Below, piece by piece: positions 11,801-20,825 of a DNA stretch of 64,000 nt. Position 1 is the stretch's first letter. Every line of letters starts with the position of its first letter. Made by a program: the position numbers and the translations under genes. This DNA is from Oopsacas minuta (Eukaryota > Porifera > Hexactinellida > Lyssacinosida > Leucopsacidae). Location: assembly GCA_024704765.1 (NCBI GenBank), contig JAKMXF010000133.1, positions 372,001 through 436,000 of the forward strand, written 5' to 3'. The notes under the pieces are model-generated. The model searched no databases and had not been told where the DNA came from. It saw only the letters and a program-made list of their open reading frames with translations.

Positions 11801-13953
11801 GCCTGTACATATAATATGATCCAATGCATAGACATCTAGACATCGTAACGAGATAACTTAGAACACAAACAAAGCTGCATTGTTCATTTTATCAGAAGAT
11901 TACCATGAGTAGCGACTAGATAGGCTTGGTGTAAAGAATTGTCAATAGATAGAGTATATGGCTGCTGCTAGCTGAGAAATAAGCAGAAACAAACAAACAG
12001 AATACATAATGTTTGTTTTTCAGGGTATGCACAAAAGAATAGTATTATATTAGTTAGTTCAAAGTGAATCTGCGAAAAAACTCACACTTCTACGCAATTA
12101 GTATACCTGAATAGAAACGCGGAAATTCACTTAAATTGCTGCATTCATAAGTCATATTTCTTAGATTAAAAGCTATAGAAAGACCTCTCTCTACATAGTA
12201 TTTATTGTAATGATATAATACAATGGATACATGAGTTTAATAGCAAAGGATTAGGATGACATACGTTATCATTTTCTCTGCTTTGCAAAGAATATTACTT
12301 GAGTAAATACAGTGTAACCGTCACTAACGCACACCCCCTGTGGAAACGGGGAACCTCTGGAATTGGAGGGAAAAACAATAAATAGAATGGATTCCTAGTC
12401 CCATACAAATGAACCGCCAAAAACGGGGAAACGGGTACCATTTTCGGCATTCCTGGCAACCCGTTTGTGGAGACTAGACTGCACATGCTCGGATATGAAG
12501 GAAGAAATAACAGTCCATGATGTAGCTGTCCATGTAACATTGTAAAATGATGGCATACAGATAAATATTCGAACTATATGCTATATCTGGTAACTATCAA
12601 GAGCCACACAAACAAAAACAATAAATAAATACAACTAACCTGTCTCGTCTAACCCATGAACAAACAGCCTCAAACACATCCTCCTCAGAAGATACACCTA
12701 GTTCATTACTCCCAATGAGTGATATAACTTGAGAATGAGTTAGATTCAGAAATTCATCTGATTTAACTACCATTGAGAAATTCTGCCAAGCATAACTACA
12801 CGCTTCTTGATATAGCTCACTACAGTCATGATGCTCAGCGAAATGAACAATACCCAGACAATTACAAGGATGTAAATGTTTAGCTAAATATTGACAGCAG
12901 GCGTCTTGTACTTCAGGTAATTGTAGCAGACCTGATGCCATTATAAGCAGAAGCACGTTTTGTTCGTTAATTTCAAGATTTCCACTGTAAGAGAACTGTA
13001 TTAGTGATTCTACTGCTGCTGAGTCCAGTTGCTAAATAAAAGATTAAATGAATTAAGTAATAGGTGTTTAGTAGAACCATGGATACCCTCATTCCGTTAT
13101 TGACAGTAATACAATTCAAGCTAATTTCTAGTGGAAACAATAGTAAGTAAGTAACACAGGTAGTCAAATATCTGATGAGTATTTCAAAACAATTTTCCAA
13201 ATATGCACTTCTAAATAAATCAGAGCATCTTCTAATTAGCTACTACCATCTAATCACACATTAAGTAAATTTTCAGGATACATGAGTAAGAGTTATCACA
13301 TACTTGTAGTTGTACAATGCTTTGTCTACTCTCAGAAAGATTACCAGTAAACATAGCTCTAAAGTAAGGGCTAGTAGCAGCTAGTACACACTTATGAGCA
13401 GGTAGATCCTGCTGGTCTACTCTCAGGACTACGTCACAGAGAAGAGAATCTTTACGCATTTCATCTAGTCTACTGAATGCCTAAAAAAGAACGTACAGTC
13501 AACTCCCGTTAGAAAGAAGGGACTGCGATATATAATTCCACCTAACTGATGATATTTATGCTACTTTTGAGACCAAATTTTGTACAATTTTAGACTTCAA
13601 AATAAGTGGGTGTTTATTACAAGGGGAGTTTGCTGTAATACATATACATGATACATTTTCGAAGTAAACATCCATGCCATTCATGGTTATGAGGAAAACC
13701 CGATAACCAAGAAATAAATAAATAAATAAATAGGTACCTGAGAGCAAATAACACTAGACTGATAGAAACAACTGGAACTAACAGGGGTGGGAGGATACAC
13801 GTGTTGCTGAGTAAAGAACTGACATGGAGAAGTAGCTAGAGATAAGGGAGCCAGGGTAGTAGAGGTTGTCACTGTATTAGCTCCTGAACTCATAAATGAA
13901 ATACGACGCTCACACTGAGGCCGGTCATCTTGATCTACATCCATCTCGGCCAT
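7640..13953 (-). CDS. BTB-BACK-Kelch protein, KLHL2/KLHL3-like
   Basis: Probable substrate adaptor of a Cullin-3 E3 ubiquitin ligase; vertebrate KLHL2/3 target WNK kinases. Four exons: 13953-13738, 13480-13304, 13031-12640 and 8753-7640, giving 632 residues. Order: Ser/Thr-rich leader (1-72), BTB domain (LLCDVVL to MFTGNLSESR), BACK domain with LHPCNCLGI and VSSEEDVFEAVCSWV, then six Kelch repeats from VVGGQAPKAIRNVE to VVGGDDGTTSLDTIE. The VGGQAPKAIR and TCKDLLIEAMKYHLLP strings are distinctive of KLHL2/3. Exons 3 and 4 join perfectly across a 3.9-kb intron (CAG|GTTAGT to GTGTAG|AGAGAAT, giving RRDRENRVEFF). That intron holds the whole OCA2-like gene on the same strand. Confidence 0.92.
8834..8890. 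repeat. (AAT)n microsatellite
   Basis: About 19 uninterrupted AAT units in KLHL intron 3. It creates the poly-Asn and poly-Leu artefact reading frames seen here on both strands. Confidence 0.95.
8936..9115. repeat. Dispersed repeat family B, copy 1
   Basis: Shares ordered blocks with the copies at 12318 and 44984: a TGGAAACGRGRAACYTCTGGAA-type block, GTCCCATACAAA, a GGGGAAAC/GAGGAAAC block, and a terminal ACCCCGTTTGTG. Ends resemble an imperfect inverted repeat CCACAAACGGG / CCCGTTTGTGG. No coding capacity; probably a non-autonomous element. Confidence 0.65.
9351..11582 (-). CDS. OCA2: OCA2 / P protein homologue, single-exon membrane transporter
   Basis: Member of the ArsB/SLC13-like ion transporter superfamily; vertebrate OCA2 is a melanosomal membrane protein that affects organelle pH and chloride. 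743 residues from MNDSQFKR; an in-frame upstream codon at 11633 would add 17. A soluble N-terminus (about 90 residues) with a dileucine-like EEEFLLPEA precedes the first membrane helix and a luminal region with several N-glycosylation sites. About twelve more helices follow in two halves. Strong landmarks are FGMMIIVGIIADTGFFDY, SAFLDNVTTILLLTPVTIRLC, IGDPPNVIIVSN, and in the second half SSFIDNIPFTTAM and FGACLGGNGTLIGASANV. There are no introns. The gene lies inside the KLHL intron on the same strand, so it needs its own promoter, presumably in 11583-12300. Confidence 0.93.
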   Translation of the reverse strand: MNDSQFKRKKEVYLSFQRPAIGDTTISMDNKHMETSFSGEEEFLLPEAKPHSKKRLFKIPIIRMPNSKEDYHKIFRFTLATFLFLLIFCCAILLVYFPELESESYIIAVQGKEDYVTQIHDINSHGNYFVAELNGPFLSDECNYTRTRTGAQIYNQPNALYMNVLQHGRDGYNVTTFCVRLDTSHNGSFTVEDSTNRHVQKFQQQVNDTAEVAFYSTSKYTVAFGAKLSVVFSPNLEILYAALVLLFVYSMIIFEFVHRTVAAMLGSTLAIAILAILDKRPELEEIISWIDYETVCLLFGMMIIVGIIADTGFFDYFAIKAYRLSRGKVWPLIFILCMFAGVVSAFLDNVTTILLLTPVTIRLCQVLNIDPRPILLAEVMFSNIGGTATAIGDPPNVIIVSNKAIKREGIDFVNFTVHMAIGIFFCMVAAFFFLRLLYCRKVFKNNDSPHVAELKREKAIWLRQAKRIGDVTLEEKQVKDALLQKAKEVQARIKEEALGASTANKWKDNLRELEDKYRITNKVLLFKCCIVLFFVLSMFFMSASASVHLDLGWASLLGAILLIVWADIHDFEHLLEKVEWGTLLFFAALFVLMKALEEMGLIEFIGIKTKDLIEMVDSSNRLAVAVILILWVSALASSFIDNIPFTTAMTGVILKMAETSNDGESLPIKPLIWALAFGACLGGNGTLIGASANVVCVGIAEQNGYKITFFQFFRVGFPMMLFTTFIAMIYLVICHALIEWNYY
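11583..12639. other. Rest of KLHL intron 3, upstream of OCA2
   Basis: Non-coding AT-rich sequence between KLHL exon 3 and the OCA2-like start. It carries repeat B copy 2 at 12318-12478. No exon was recognised. Any OCA2 promoter is expected here. Confidence 0.5.
12318..12478. repeat. Dispersed repeat family B, copy 2
   Basis: Contains TGTGGAAACGGGGAACCTCT, TAGTCCCATACAAATGA, GGGGAAACGGGTACCATTTT and an end ACCCGTTTGTGGAGACTAG. Best preserved of the three copies. The minus-strand open frame across it is a by-product of the repeat. Confidence 0.7.
13496..13635. repeat. Family A inverted-repeat element in KLHL intron 1
   Basis: Flanked by TA on both sides, starts CAGTCAACTCCCGTTAG and ends GGGGAGTTTGCTG, an imperfect inverted terminal repeat. 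This matches non-autonomous pogo/Tc1-mariner elements. It occupies 140 of the 257 bases of the intron. Confidence 0.75.
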
Positions 13954-14837
13954 ACTGAATTATAAGTATTGCTTGATTGAATTATAAACACTAAATGGAG
14001 CTAAGCACTAATATCTGTTAGCGATATCACGGAGATTGATCGGGAGCTATGTGGGTTAGCCCACGAGGAAATTTATCAAACAATTATCAGGAAAAATGGT
14101 AAGATCCTTCTCCTACTTACTCAGTCGTGGGCTATACATCATAATATTTCAGGAAATCGTTATCTTAATATACAAGCTGTCAACCAGTTCTAAAATAACA
14201 TAACGGGGGATATAGTGTCATATGTAAATTATATGAATATATTAAAAGTTTAATAGTTATCAACGAGTACCAGCTAAACAGAAAGTACACTGGTTACTGG
14301 ATGATGAGCTAACCATGATTCAGGGGGAATACAACAACAGAAATGCATGACTGAGATGATTAAACCTTTGAAAAATAACATCCTATATCCAAGTCTAAAT
14401 ATGGTTTTGACAATACCTACAGTCGAGTCTGGCACTAAGTGCTTATGACCAGATCGCCAAAACTATGGTCAGAAATATCAAATCAACCGCTTCAATTATT
14501 AGAAGATATATTGCAAGATTTGTTGTCTAATTTCATTGACTTAATTAGAGGTAAAAACAGTTTGCATAATTATAGTAATTACTTCTGATCTGAAATCAAC
14601 GGAAAATATTATTTGAAATATTTTAGTATGAAAATGAGAAGAAACGAGAACATAAACATATATGTACGATAAATGAATTTTGGCAAAAATAACACATGTA
14701 TATGCATGTGAAAGAAACGTTGGGATATCACAATAGTACAATCTATTAAGAACTGTGCGCTGCAGCTAACTAATTGTCTAGCTAAAACCAGCTGTAAAAA
14801 TGGATAGAATAATAATTAATTCAAATATACAGAAAAG
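13954..14837. other. Intergenic between NHL protein and KLHL
   Basis: About 880 bases without a convincing gene. A 10-base inverted repeat TAGCCCACGA (14057-14066) / TCGTGGGCTA (14125-14134) encloses 58 bases and could be a small hairpin element. The minus-strand frame at 14541-14741 shows no family features. Confidence 0.45.
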
Positions 14838-16106
14838 CTAAAAACACTGTAGAATATTATCAACCTTCTGATCACACACAATAATCCGGTTATTCTTATC
14901 TAATGCAATACCCATTGGTTTCTTAAGCTGACCTCTAAGCAAACCTTTCTGACTTATTTTTCCTAGAAGGAGACCTTCACGTGAAAATACTTTAATTTGA
15001 TGAGATGTTCTGTCTGTCAGAAGGAAATTATTTTTCTCATCTATACAGAAGAAATAACTCTCATAAATAAGATCGTCTCGTATTATAGCTTTGATAAAAG
15101 CACCTGTCATTGAAAAACATTGAAGAGGGTAACTGCAATTCGCGAAAAGAATATACAACACATTATCTACGATCTTAACATCAAACTGGTATGCATGATA
15201 CAAACCGTACTTGTCTTCTATCAGGTGCTCAGAGGTTAATTTGATCTTTTCCAGGGTAACTAATTCAGTGTCGAACACGTAGATATAATAATCTTCCAAC
15301 TCACAAACATACAAACGACCCTTGTAAAAATCAAGCCCTCTAATATCATGGTTAACTTTCTGCGAGCTCAATACATTGCTTTTAGTTGTCTCTAGCTTAA
15401 GAATCCAGTTGTCACATGTGACATAACAATGTGTACCGTGTGTTACGAGAGATCTGGGATGATTCGCAGTGACGTTAATACTTTTCATGTAATCACCGTC
15501 TTGGGTGAAAACCTGTACGCGATTATTGTTACAATCAGCAACGTATATTAACTCGGTATCAGGGTCTATTGTGATGCCAAATGGTGACTTTAGCTTATCT
15601 TGTTCAATTCCCTCTTTCCCAGACGACCAAACAGTTGTACGACGATAACTATACGGATGTTTCAGCTGTAAAATTTCGCAGAAATTTGCAACACATTCCT
15701 GCGCTTGATTTATATTCCATTTCAATTCAATCTCAGGCAACTCAACCTGTTCACCCAATAGTTCATCGATTTGTAATTGTATTTTATCTATAGTTTCTTT
15801 TAGAATTTCAACTAACTGATTATTCTCGAATATTTTCTCTGCATCGTGCTTAGCTTTTCTATAACGTTCTAGATTCTCTTTTTGTGCAGTTACATTTACA
15901 GAAGTAGTTTGAACGATTTCATCTATGCTAGCTAATAATAACTCTTCACGTCTATTCAGGTCTTCATGAAGTGTACGGAAATGGTCAGTGATCTCAATTT
16001 TACGTAACTCACCATCTGCCTGTAACATATCCAATTTGGTTTGTACATCTCCCAAATCTAATTCGCTCTCAGGTAGATTCGAAATCTTTTCTATATTGCA
16101 TGCCAT
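14838..16106 (-). CDS. Coiled-coil plus NHL-repeat protein (TRIM-NHL-like, no RING)
   Basis: 422 residues in one exon. Residues about 15-145 form a coiled coil (LNRREELLLASIDEI, AQKENLERYRKAKHDAEKIF), followed by NHL-type beta-propeller repeats. The clearest repeats are the first, SPFGITIDPDTELIYVADCN then NNRVQVFTQDG, and the last, KKPMGIALDKNNRIIVCDQ. This is the C-terminal half of the TRIM2/TRIM71 architecture without the RING and B-box zinc fingers. It could be a genuine short protein that binds RNA or protein through the propeller, or a derivative of a TRIM gene. No RING-like Cys/His cluster was seen upstream. Confidence 0.8.
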   Translation of the reverse strand: MACNIEKISNLPESELDLGDVQTKLDMLQADGELRKIEITDHFRTLHEDLNRREELLLASIDEIVQTTSVNVTAQKENLERYRKAKHDAEKIFENNQLVEILKETIDKIQLQIDELLGEQVELPEIELKWNINQAQECVANFCEILQLKHPYSYRRTTVWSSGKEGIEQDKLKSPFGITIDPDTELIYVADCNNNRVQVFTQDGDYMKSINVTANHPRSLVTHGTHCYVTCDNWILKLETTKSNVLSSQKVNHDIRGLDFYKGRLYVCELEDYYIYVFDTELVTLEKIKLTSEHLIEDKYGLYHAYQFDVKIVDNVLYILFANCSYPLQCFSMTGAFIKAIIRDDLIYESYFFCIDEKNNFLLTDRTSHQIKVFSREGLLLGKISQKGLLRGQLKKPMGIALDKNNRIIVCDQKVDNILQCF

Positions 16107-16717
16107 TACTGCTGATCCTTGCAGCTGACCCTAATAATTATTAAATTCAGTACACTCAAAATGAATTATCATCGGTTTGTTACCTTATTTGGAATTCGTA
16201 TCAACTGAATAATAATCATGGAAAAGCATAGAGGGTCACGACTTAACTTAGAATTATTTCTTATCAACTAGAGTCCACTGTGATTACATTTTTGTGGAGC
16301 AAAAATGCGAGATATTTATGAATTGAAAATTGACATACTTAAGAGCAACGCCTACCTAATTTACATATTACACATGTAGTACTCATAAATATTTAAATAA
16401 GTATATAGTAATGGCACAGACAATCTTCAAAATATCCTGAAATATGAGAATTCGTGACCGGTCTCAGAATATTTTTGCTGAATGACAAGAAACACACAGC
16501 ACCTTTTTAGGTAATATGAGATTTATGTAAAGTTCTTTTGACCCGATATTTAATTTCCCTGAATCATTCCACTTGAGTCGATATAGACAATAGTTACCTA
16601 AACTCCATATGTACCTACTACTCCAGTTCAAAAGGGAGTTAGAATTTAAAAGCCCCATAATCTTAAATTTATTGTATATTGAATAAGTGCTATTTTCGAG
16701 GTTAGAAAATTGAAGTG
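16107..16717. other. Intergenic, divergent promoter region
   Basis: About 610 bases between the divergently transcribed NHL protein (minus) and ELOVL (plus), so it probably holds both promoters. No other gene was supported; the small minus-strand frame at 16464-16658 shows no recognisable features. Confidence 0.5.
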
Positions 16718-17518
16718 ATGGAACGACAAGGACACAACTCTTCTACGCAATTACTCCAATTGGGGACAGAAATTTTCAGCATACAAGATGGGCAGAACTA
16801 TATTGCAGCTAACTGGACTGGAATAGCGGGACTACTAATTTTCTACGTTATGGTCATAATGATTATACCCAAATACTTTCGTGGCAAGAGGGGGCTGAAT
16901 TTACGAAATTTCTCCATTTTTTATAATGCCCTTATGTGCCTCTTCAGTTTGTATGGAGCAAGTGCATTGAACTACCAGGCAAAGCATATTTTATCAAATC
17001 ATAACTTCTATCGTACGGTGTGTTCATGCGACTACTTCTTCAATTACCCTTCTGTATTAGCTACATTTCTATTTTCTTGGTCAAAACCTGTCGAGTTAAT
17101 TGACACTTTTATTCTCGTGTTTAGAGCCAAGACCCCAATATTCCTACATTGGTACCATCATGTTTCTGTCGTAATAGTAAGCATGAATAATTACGTGAAT
17201 CCACAACCGACAGGGCTATGGTGCGGCGTGATGAACTATTCTATTCATTTCCTAATGTATGGCTACTATGCCATTATGTTAACTCCAGGTAAAAAGTTAG
17301 TCTCTTCATTTTCAATCGCAATCACAACATTACAAATTCTACAAATGCTTTTAGCATTCATAATGCATTGCTACATCTTATACCAAATAATGACTGGTGG
17401 GTCATGTGACGCGACCATTGGATCAATCGTTATGACTGGGGGAGTGTATTTAACGTACGCATTCTTGTTCGGTAAATACTTCGTAGACAGATACAAGACG
17501 AAATCAAAGAAAGAATAA
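16718..17518 (+). CDS. Very-long-chain fatty-acid elongase, ELOVL3/6-like
   Basis: Condensing enzyme (3-ketoacyl-CoA synthase) of ER fatty-acid elongation. 266 residues from the ATG at 16718, as in ELOVL6 (about 265). The ELO signatures are in order: SWSKPVELIDTFILVFR near residue 125, the histidine box HWYHH, then MNYSIHFLMYGYYAI. About seven membrane helices and a basic C-terminus (KTKSKKE) that may serve ER retention. The pairing of MNY and the box H-x-x-H-H puts it in the ELOVL3/6 group, which usually acts on saturated and monounsaturated C12-C18 chains. Single exon. It converges with the SMYD gene, whose stop is only 97 bases away. Confidence 0.93.
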   Translation: MERQGHNSSTQLLQLGTEIFSIQDGQNYIAANWTGIAGLLIFYVMVIMIIPKYFRGKRGLNLRNFSIFYNALMCLFSLYGASALNYQAKHILSNHNFYRTVCSCDYFFNYPSVLATFLFSWSKPVELIDTFILVFRAKTPIFLHWYHHVSVVIVSMNNYVNPQPTGLWCGVMNYSIHFLMYGYYAIMLTPGKKLVSSFSIAITTLQILQMLLAFIMHCYILYQIMTGGSCDATIGSIVMTGGVYLTYAFLFGKYFVDRYKTKSKKE

Positions 17519-17614
17519 CAGATGGATACAAAATCTTAGTTTCAAAATTAGACCAAGCCTCACCCTCCCGAATAGTTTTCAAAAGTCATTGTATATTAAT
17601 ATATTAGGAACCGT

Positions 17615-18928
17615 TTAGATTAGCCTATCATTAATTCGTAATAGTTGTATATACCAACTGTGTTCTTTACCGTATATTATTTCTATTGGGCGTTTCGCGA
17701 TTTCTAGCACTTGTTTAGCTTCCTTGCGTAGATTGAGTTGGGCCATCAACTCCGCTTGCCTTACAAATACTGTACTCAGGTCGTGTGAATAAATAGTTTC
17801 ATATTTTTGTGAAATTTCTATAAGTTGTTGGATATGTGAGAGAGCTTTTTCAATTTCGTTCAGTTCAATGTAAGCTTCGAATGTTAGTCTTAATACTAAC
17901 ACTTCAAATATGTCTGATTGTACGTCTTTGAATTCTAGGTCAATTATTGTAGAAGATAAATTCAAAAGATATCGGGAATTTCCATTCACATATTCTTCGT
18001 ATATTTTATCAAGTCTTGTCCATCGAGTTCTATCTTCTTCTATCAATTCCTCTTCAACACATCTCTGACACACGCAAGAGAAATGAGACTTCTCTTTCAG
18101 CTGAGATCTTCGTTCCCAAACAGGCTTTATAATATCGATATAATTGATAGTTAACTCTTCACCGCATATAATATCACGGCTTGCGACTAGTAGCACCTCT
18201 AACCCTCTGAAACAGTTTAAACAGTTAGGACGACAGGAATGGTTTAGAAGGGTCTGTTCTGGGAAGAGACCGGAGGAGACGGTCTCACAGTGATCTCCTT
18301 GAATAGCATTGGCATTTACCGCTAGCTTACAATGAACATCGAATACAGTATTATCTGTAATAATATATCCTCTGTCCCGTAAAAATGGCTTATAGGTTCT
18401 AGTGACGATTTCATACGTAGTATGTTTAGCATCATTCAGTTTTAGTTCGAGGAATTTATCTCTGTGTGATTCTAGCATTTCCAATTCAGGACACAGCTCT
18501 CTGTCTTGAATTCCTTGTTTGAGTTTCTCTATTTCATTCATTTCAAGGGTTCGTAGCACGAGTAGTGAATTTATCGGGAGAACTTTGGTGAAAATATCTA
18601 AACATGATTTAATATAATCACACTCTTTCTTATGCGACGGCCAAGCACTAACTTGACAGTCCTTACTGCAGTAACGTACATAGTTACACCGTGAGCACTT
18701 CTTCACTTCTTTCTTAAGACCGCATTTATTACAAAACTCTTGAATATGTTTCCCTGCTACAGCGGAACTAAATGGAACAGATCGGATTAGAATTGTGCCA
18801 GCTTCGAAATCTCTATCAGCTATCAGTCCTCTCCCCTTCTCATTAATAGCTACACTAATACCGTGCTGTTTTAAACGTTCTAAGATCCGTTTAGGGACAC
18901 ACAAATCGTCTGTATTTTCCTTTGCCAT
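17615..18928 (-). CDS. SET and MYND domain protein (SMYD1/2/3 class)
   Basis: Probable protein-lysine methyltransferase, 437 residues, single exon, about the size of SMYD2/3. The N-terminal half of SET starts with KGRGLIADRDFEAGTILI. The MYND zinc finger lies at about 66-103 (CNKC, CSRCNYVRYCSKDCQ, HKKEC) and splits the SET domain as in all SMYDs. The catalytic core follows: LLNHSCRPNC and GEELTINYID. Next comes the post-SET CVCQRC zinc motif and a helical TPR-like C-terminal domain. All expected SAM- and zinc-binding residues appear present, so it is likely active. The SMYD1/2/3 subgroup cannot be separated by eye. Confidence 0.92.
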   Translation of the reverse strand: MAKENTDDLCVPKRILERLKQHGISVAINEKGRGLIADRDFEAGTILIRSVPFSSAVAGKHIQEFCNKCGLKKEVKKCSRCNYVRYCSKDCQVSAWPSHKKECDYIKSCLDIFTKVLPINSLLVLRTLEMNEIEKLKQGIQDRELCPELEMLESHRDKFLELKLNDAKHTTYEIVTRTYKPFLRDRGYIITDNTVFDVHCKLAVNANAIQGDHCETVSSGLFPEQTLLNHSCRPNCLNCFRGLEVLLVASRDIICGEELTINYIDIIKPVWERRSQLKEKSHFSCVCQRCVEEELIEEDRTRWTRLDKIYEEYVNGNSRYLLNLSSTIIDLEFKDVQSDIFEVLVLRLTFEAYIELNEIEKALSHIQQLIEISQKYETIYSHDLSTVFVRQAELMAQLNLRKEAKQVLEIAKRPIEIIYGKEHSWYIQLLRINDRLI

Positions 18929-19008
18929 TCCTATTGAAACCTCATAACGAACATGTTGTAGTTAGCTATAATGAATTAAATGACTAATCATGTAATAGCG
19001 TTATGTAA

Positions 19009-19145
19009 CTCTACAAGGGGAAGGGGTGGTATGCGGTGTGACAGCCCCATTCTTTTTGTGGTGAAAAAGCGTGACAAAAGAAGGGAAGAGGAGGGGGTTA
19101 AAATTTAGGGAATATGTTTAGCAATGGCCCCAATCCGTAACTAAA
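19009..19145. repeat. Repeat family C, copy 1
   Basis: GC-richer block sharing CTACAAGG, GGGGTGGTATGC, GTGACAGCCCCATTCTTTT, GGAGGGGGT and AAAATTT with copy 2, in the same order and orientation, about 830 bases apart. Confidence 0.7.
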
Positions 19146-19835
19146 AGTAAATCTACTGTAAATAAGAAAAAAATTGGTTTTATTAACAATAAAAGTGGCA
19201 ATAGATTCCTGAAAAGTGAAATATTTACAATAAAATCTTGATAAGATCTTTATCTACATATGGATGTAGTTACATATGTCTGTAAAAATTGTTTACGAAT
19301 TATCTGTTGTTGATGTAAGAGATTAGAAACTTGTGAATCTGAAGCTTTTGTTGTTACTCTCACTAGACAGAACATCAATAATAGTGTGCAAATGATTAAT
19401 GTGGAATTGAACATTTTTCGTAAATATTTATGTGATTAAATTCGAGGTGATTATCTAATTTACTTGAGTTATACGACTAGTATTTATAGTAGTAGATATA
19501 GTAGAATGCCCTGATTACATCTTATCTGAACTGATCCACTTTAGTGTGAATAATCTAATCGTTATGAACAATATTGAAAGGGTTGGTAAGATAATTATAG
19601 ATTTGTTACAGCTAAACAGGAAATTTACTAGCAAAGTAGCAGAAATGAAATTAATAAATCTCTAATGACGATGAATTCTGTTTTGACGAATATAAAATAC
19701 TGAAAAATCTTCCTAAAATAAATACATACAAAGAACTCGGTTAGAAGTTCGTACTTTTCTCCAAAACGGATATCGCGGATTTCTATTATTAATTATATAG
19801 GAAGAATATTCGGAAAGGGGGCTGGCCAGACGTAC

Positions 19836-19985
19836 TTCTACAAGGAGAGGGGGGTGGTATGCCAAATGTGACAGCCCCATTCTTTTGTATAACAAAATGG
19901 TGCAAAATAGTTACCAGGGAGTGGAGGGGGTCAAAATTTGCGATACGTAACGTTTGAACAGCCCCTAAGACGTAATTCGGTTACT
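19836..19985. repeat. Repeat family C, copy 2
   Basis: Direct copy of the block at 19009. Differences are scattered substitutions and small indels, so it is an old duplication or two insertions of one element. Confidence 0.7.
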
Positions 19986-20825
19986 ACGTAGTACTAATTT
20001 TTGTTTCATGAGGGGACAGAGGGAGTCTTATTCGAGTTCAACTAGCTACTGTATTTAATAGTTAATGCATGTCATAACATCTGAGCAAGACAATGTGCGG
20101 GATATTATTTTGAAAGCTAATTAGGTTTTCGGCTGCTGACATATAGAAGTATAAATGCTTACGTAAACGTGACTTGTTAACAACTAAGCAAACTAGTCGA
20201 ACTTTGGCAAAAAAGAGAATACTAAATTGGTCAATGTGATTACTTTGTTTGTGGCTATCTATATGAGATGCACTAGTCTAACTTCAGAACAGAGTTACCT
20301 AACGAAAAAATTACTTGTCTAGAATTGAAGGGGCTCTCAATACAATCACGATTAGATTAAAGGGAAACTTTCGTATATATCTAATCATTTCCAAAAATAA
20401 ACCATAGAGGAAATAGGGTGTTTACTATTATATTATTAGTAAAATCATTCAATGATGAATTCATATATTGTAAGGCTTAATTACGAATTTCGAAGTAAAT
20501 CTATATTTGTATGAGACCGAATACATGCACAACATAGAAAAATTGTTGTGTGATCGGTCGTGGAGTTCAAACATGATGTTGTACACGAATAGCGACTAAT
20601 ATAATATTCTGTTGACGATAATAATATACCTTATCCAATTAGGATTACAACCCCTGATAATATTGAATAACTTCATTTATACAAAACACATAAGACTGCT
20701 ATGAGTCTTCAACACAATTAATGTTATTCATACATTAATGAACTATCTATAGTAGACTTTAAAATGCAAAGCAGACGAATTGATGGTGCTTTAAAGGAAA
20801 TGATGTTGTTGTTGTTTGTTTGTAA

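Larger units (their letters stand above)
18929..20825. other. Gene-free 1.9 kb between SMYD and RNF123
   Basis: Longest gene-free stretch outside introns. It contains two copies of repeat family C (19009-19145 and 19836-19985) and otherwise AT-rich sequence. The minus-strand frame at 19713-19895 lies partly in the second copy and is not supported. The SMYD promoter should lie near 18929-19000. Confidence 0.55.

Noticed and set aside
12295-12540. 81-codon minus ORF
   Set aside because: Falls almost entirely inside repeat B copy 2.
7640-13953. Two separate genes: a BTB-BACK gene and a Kelch-only gene
   Set aside because: Exons 3 and 4 join in phase and recreate the KLHL2/3 BACK sequence; neither half has a good stop or start at the boundary.
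14057-14134. Inverted repeat TAGCCCACGA as a regulatory stem-loop
   Set aside because: Only 10 bases with a 58-base loop and no second copy; kept as a note only.
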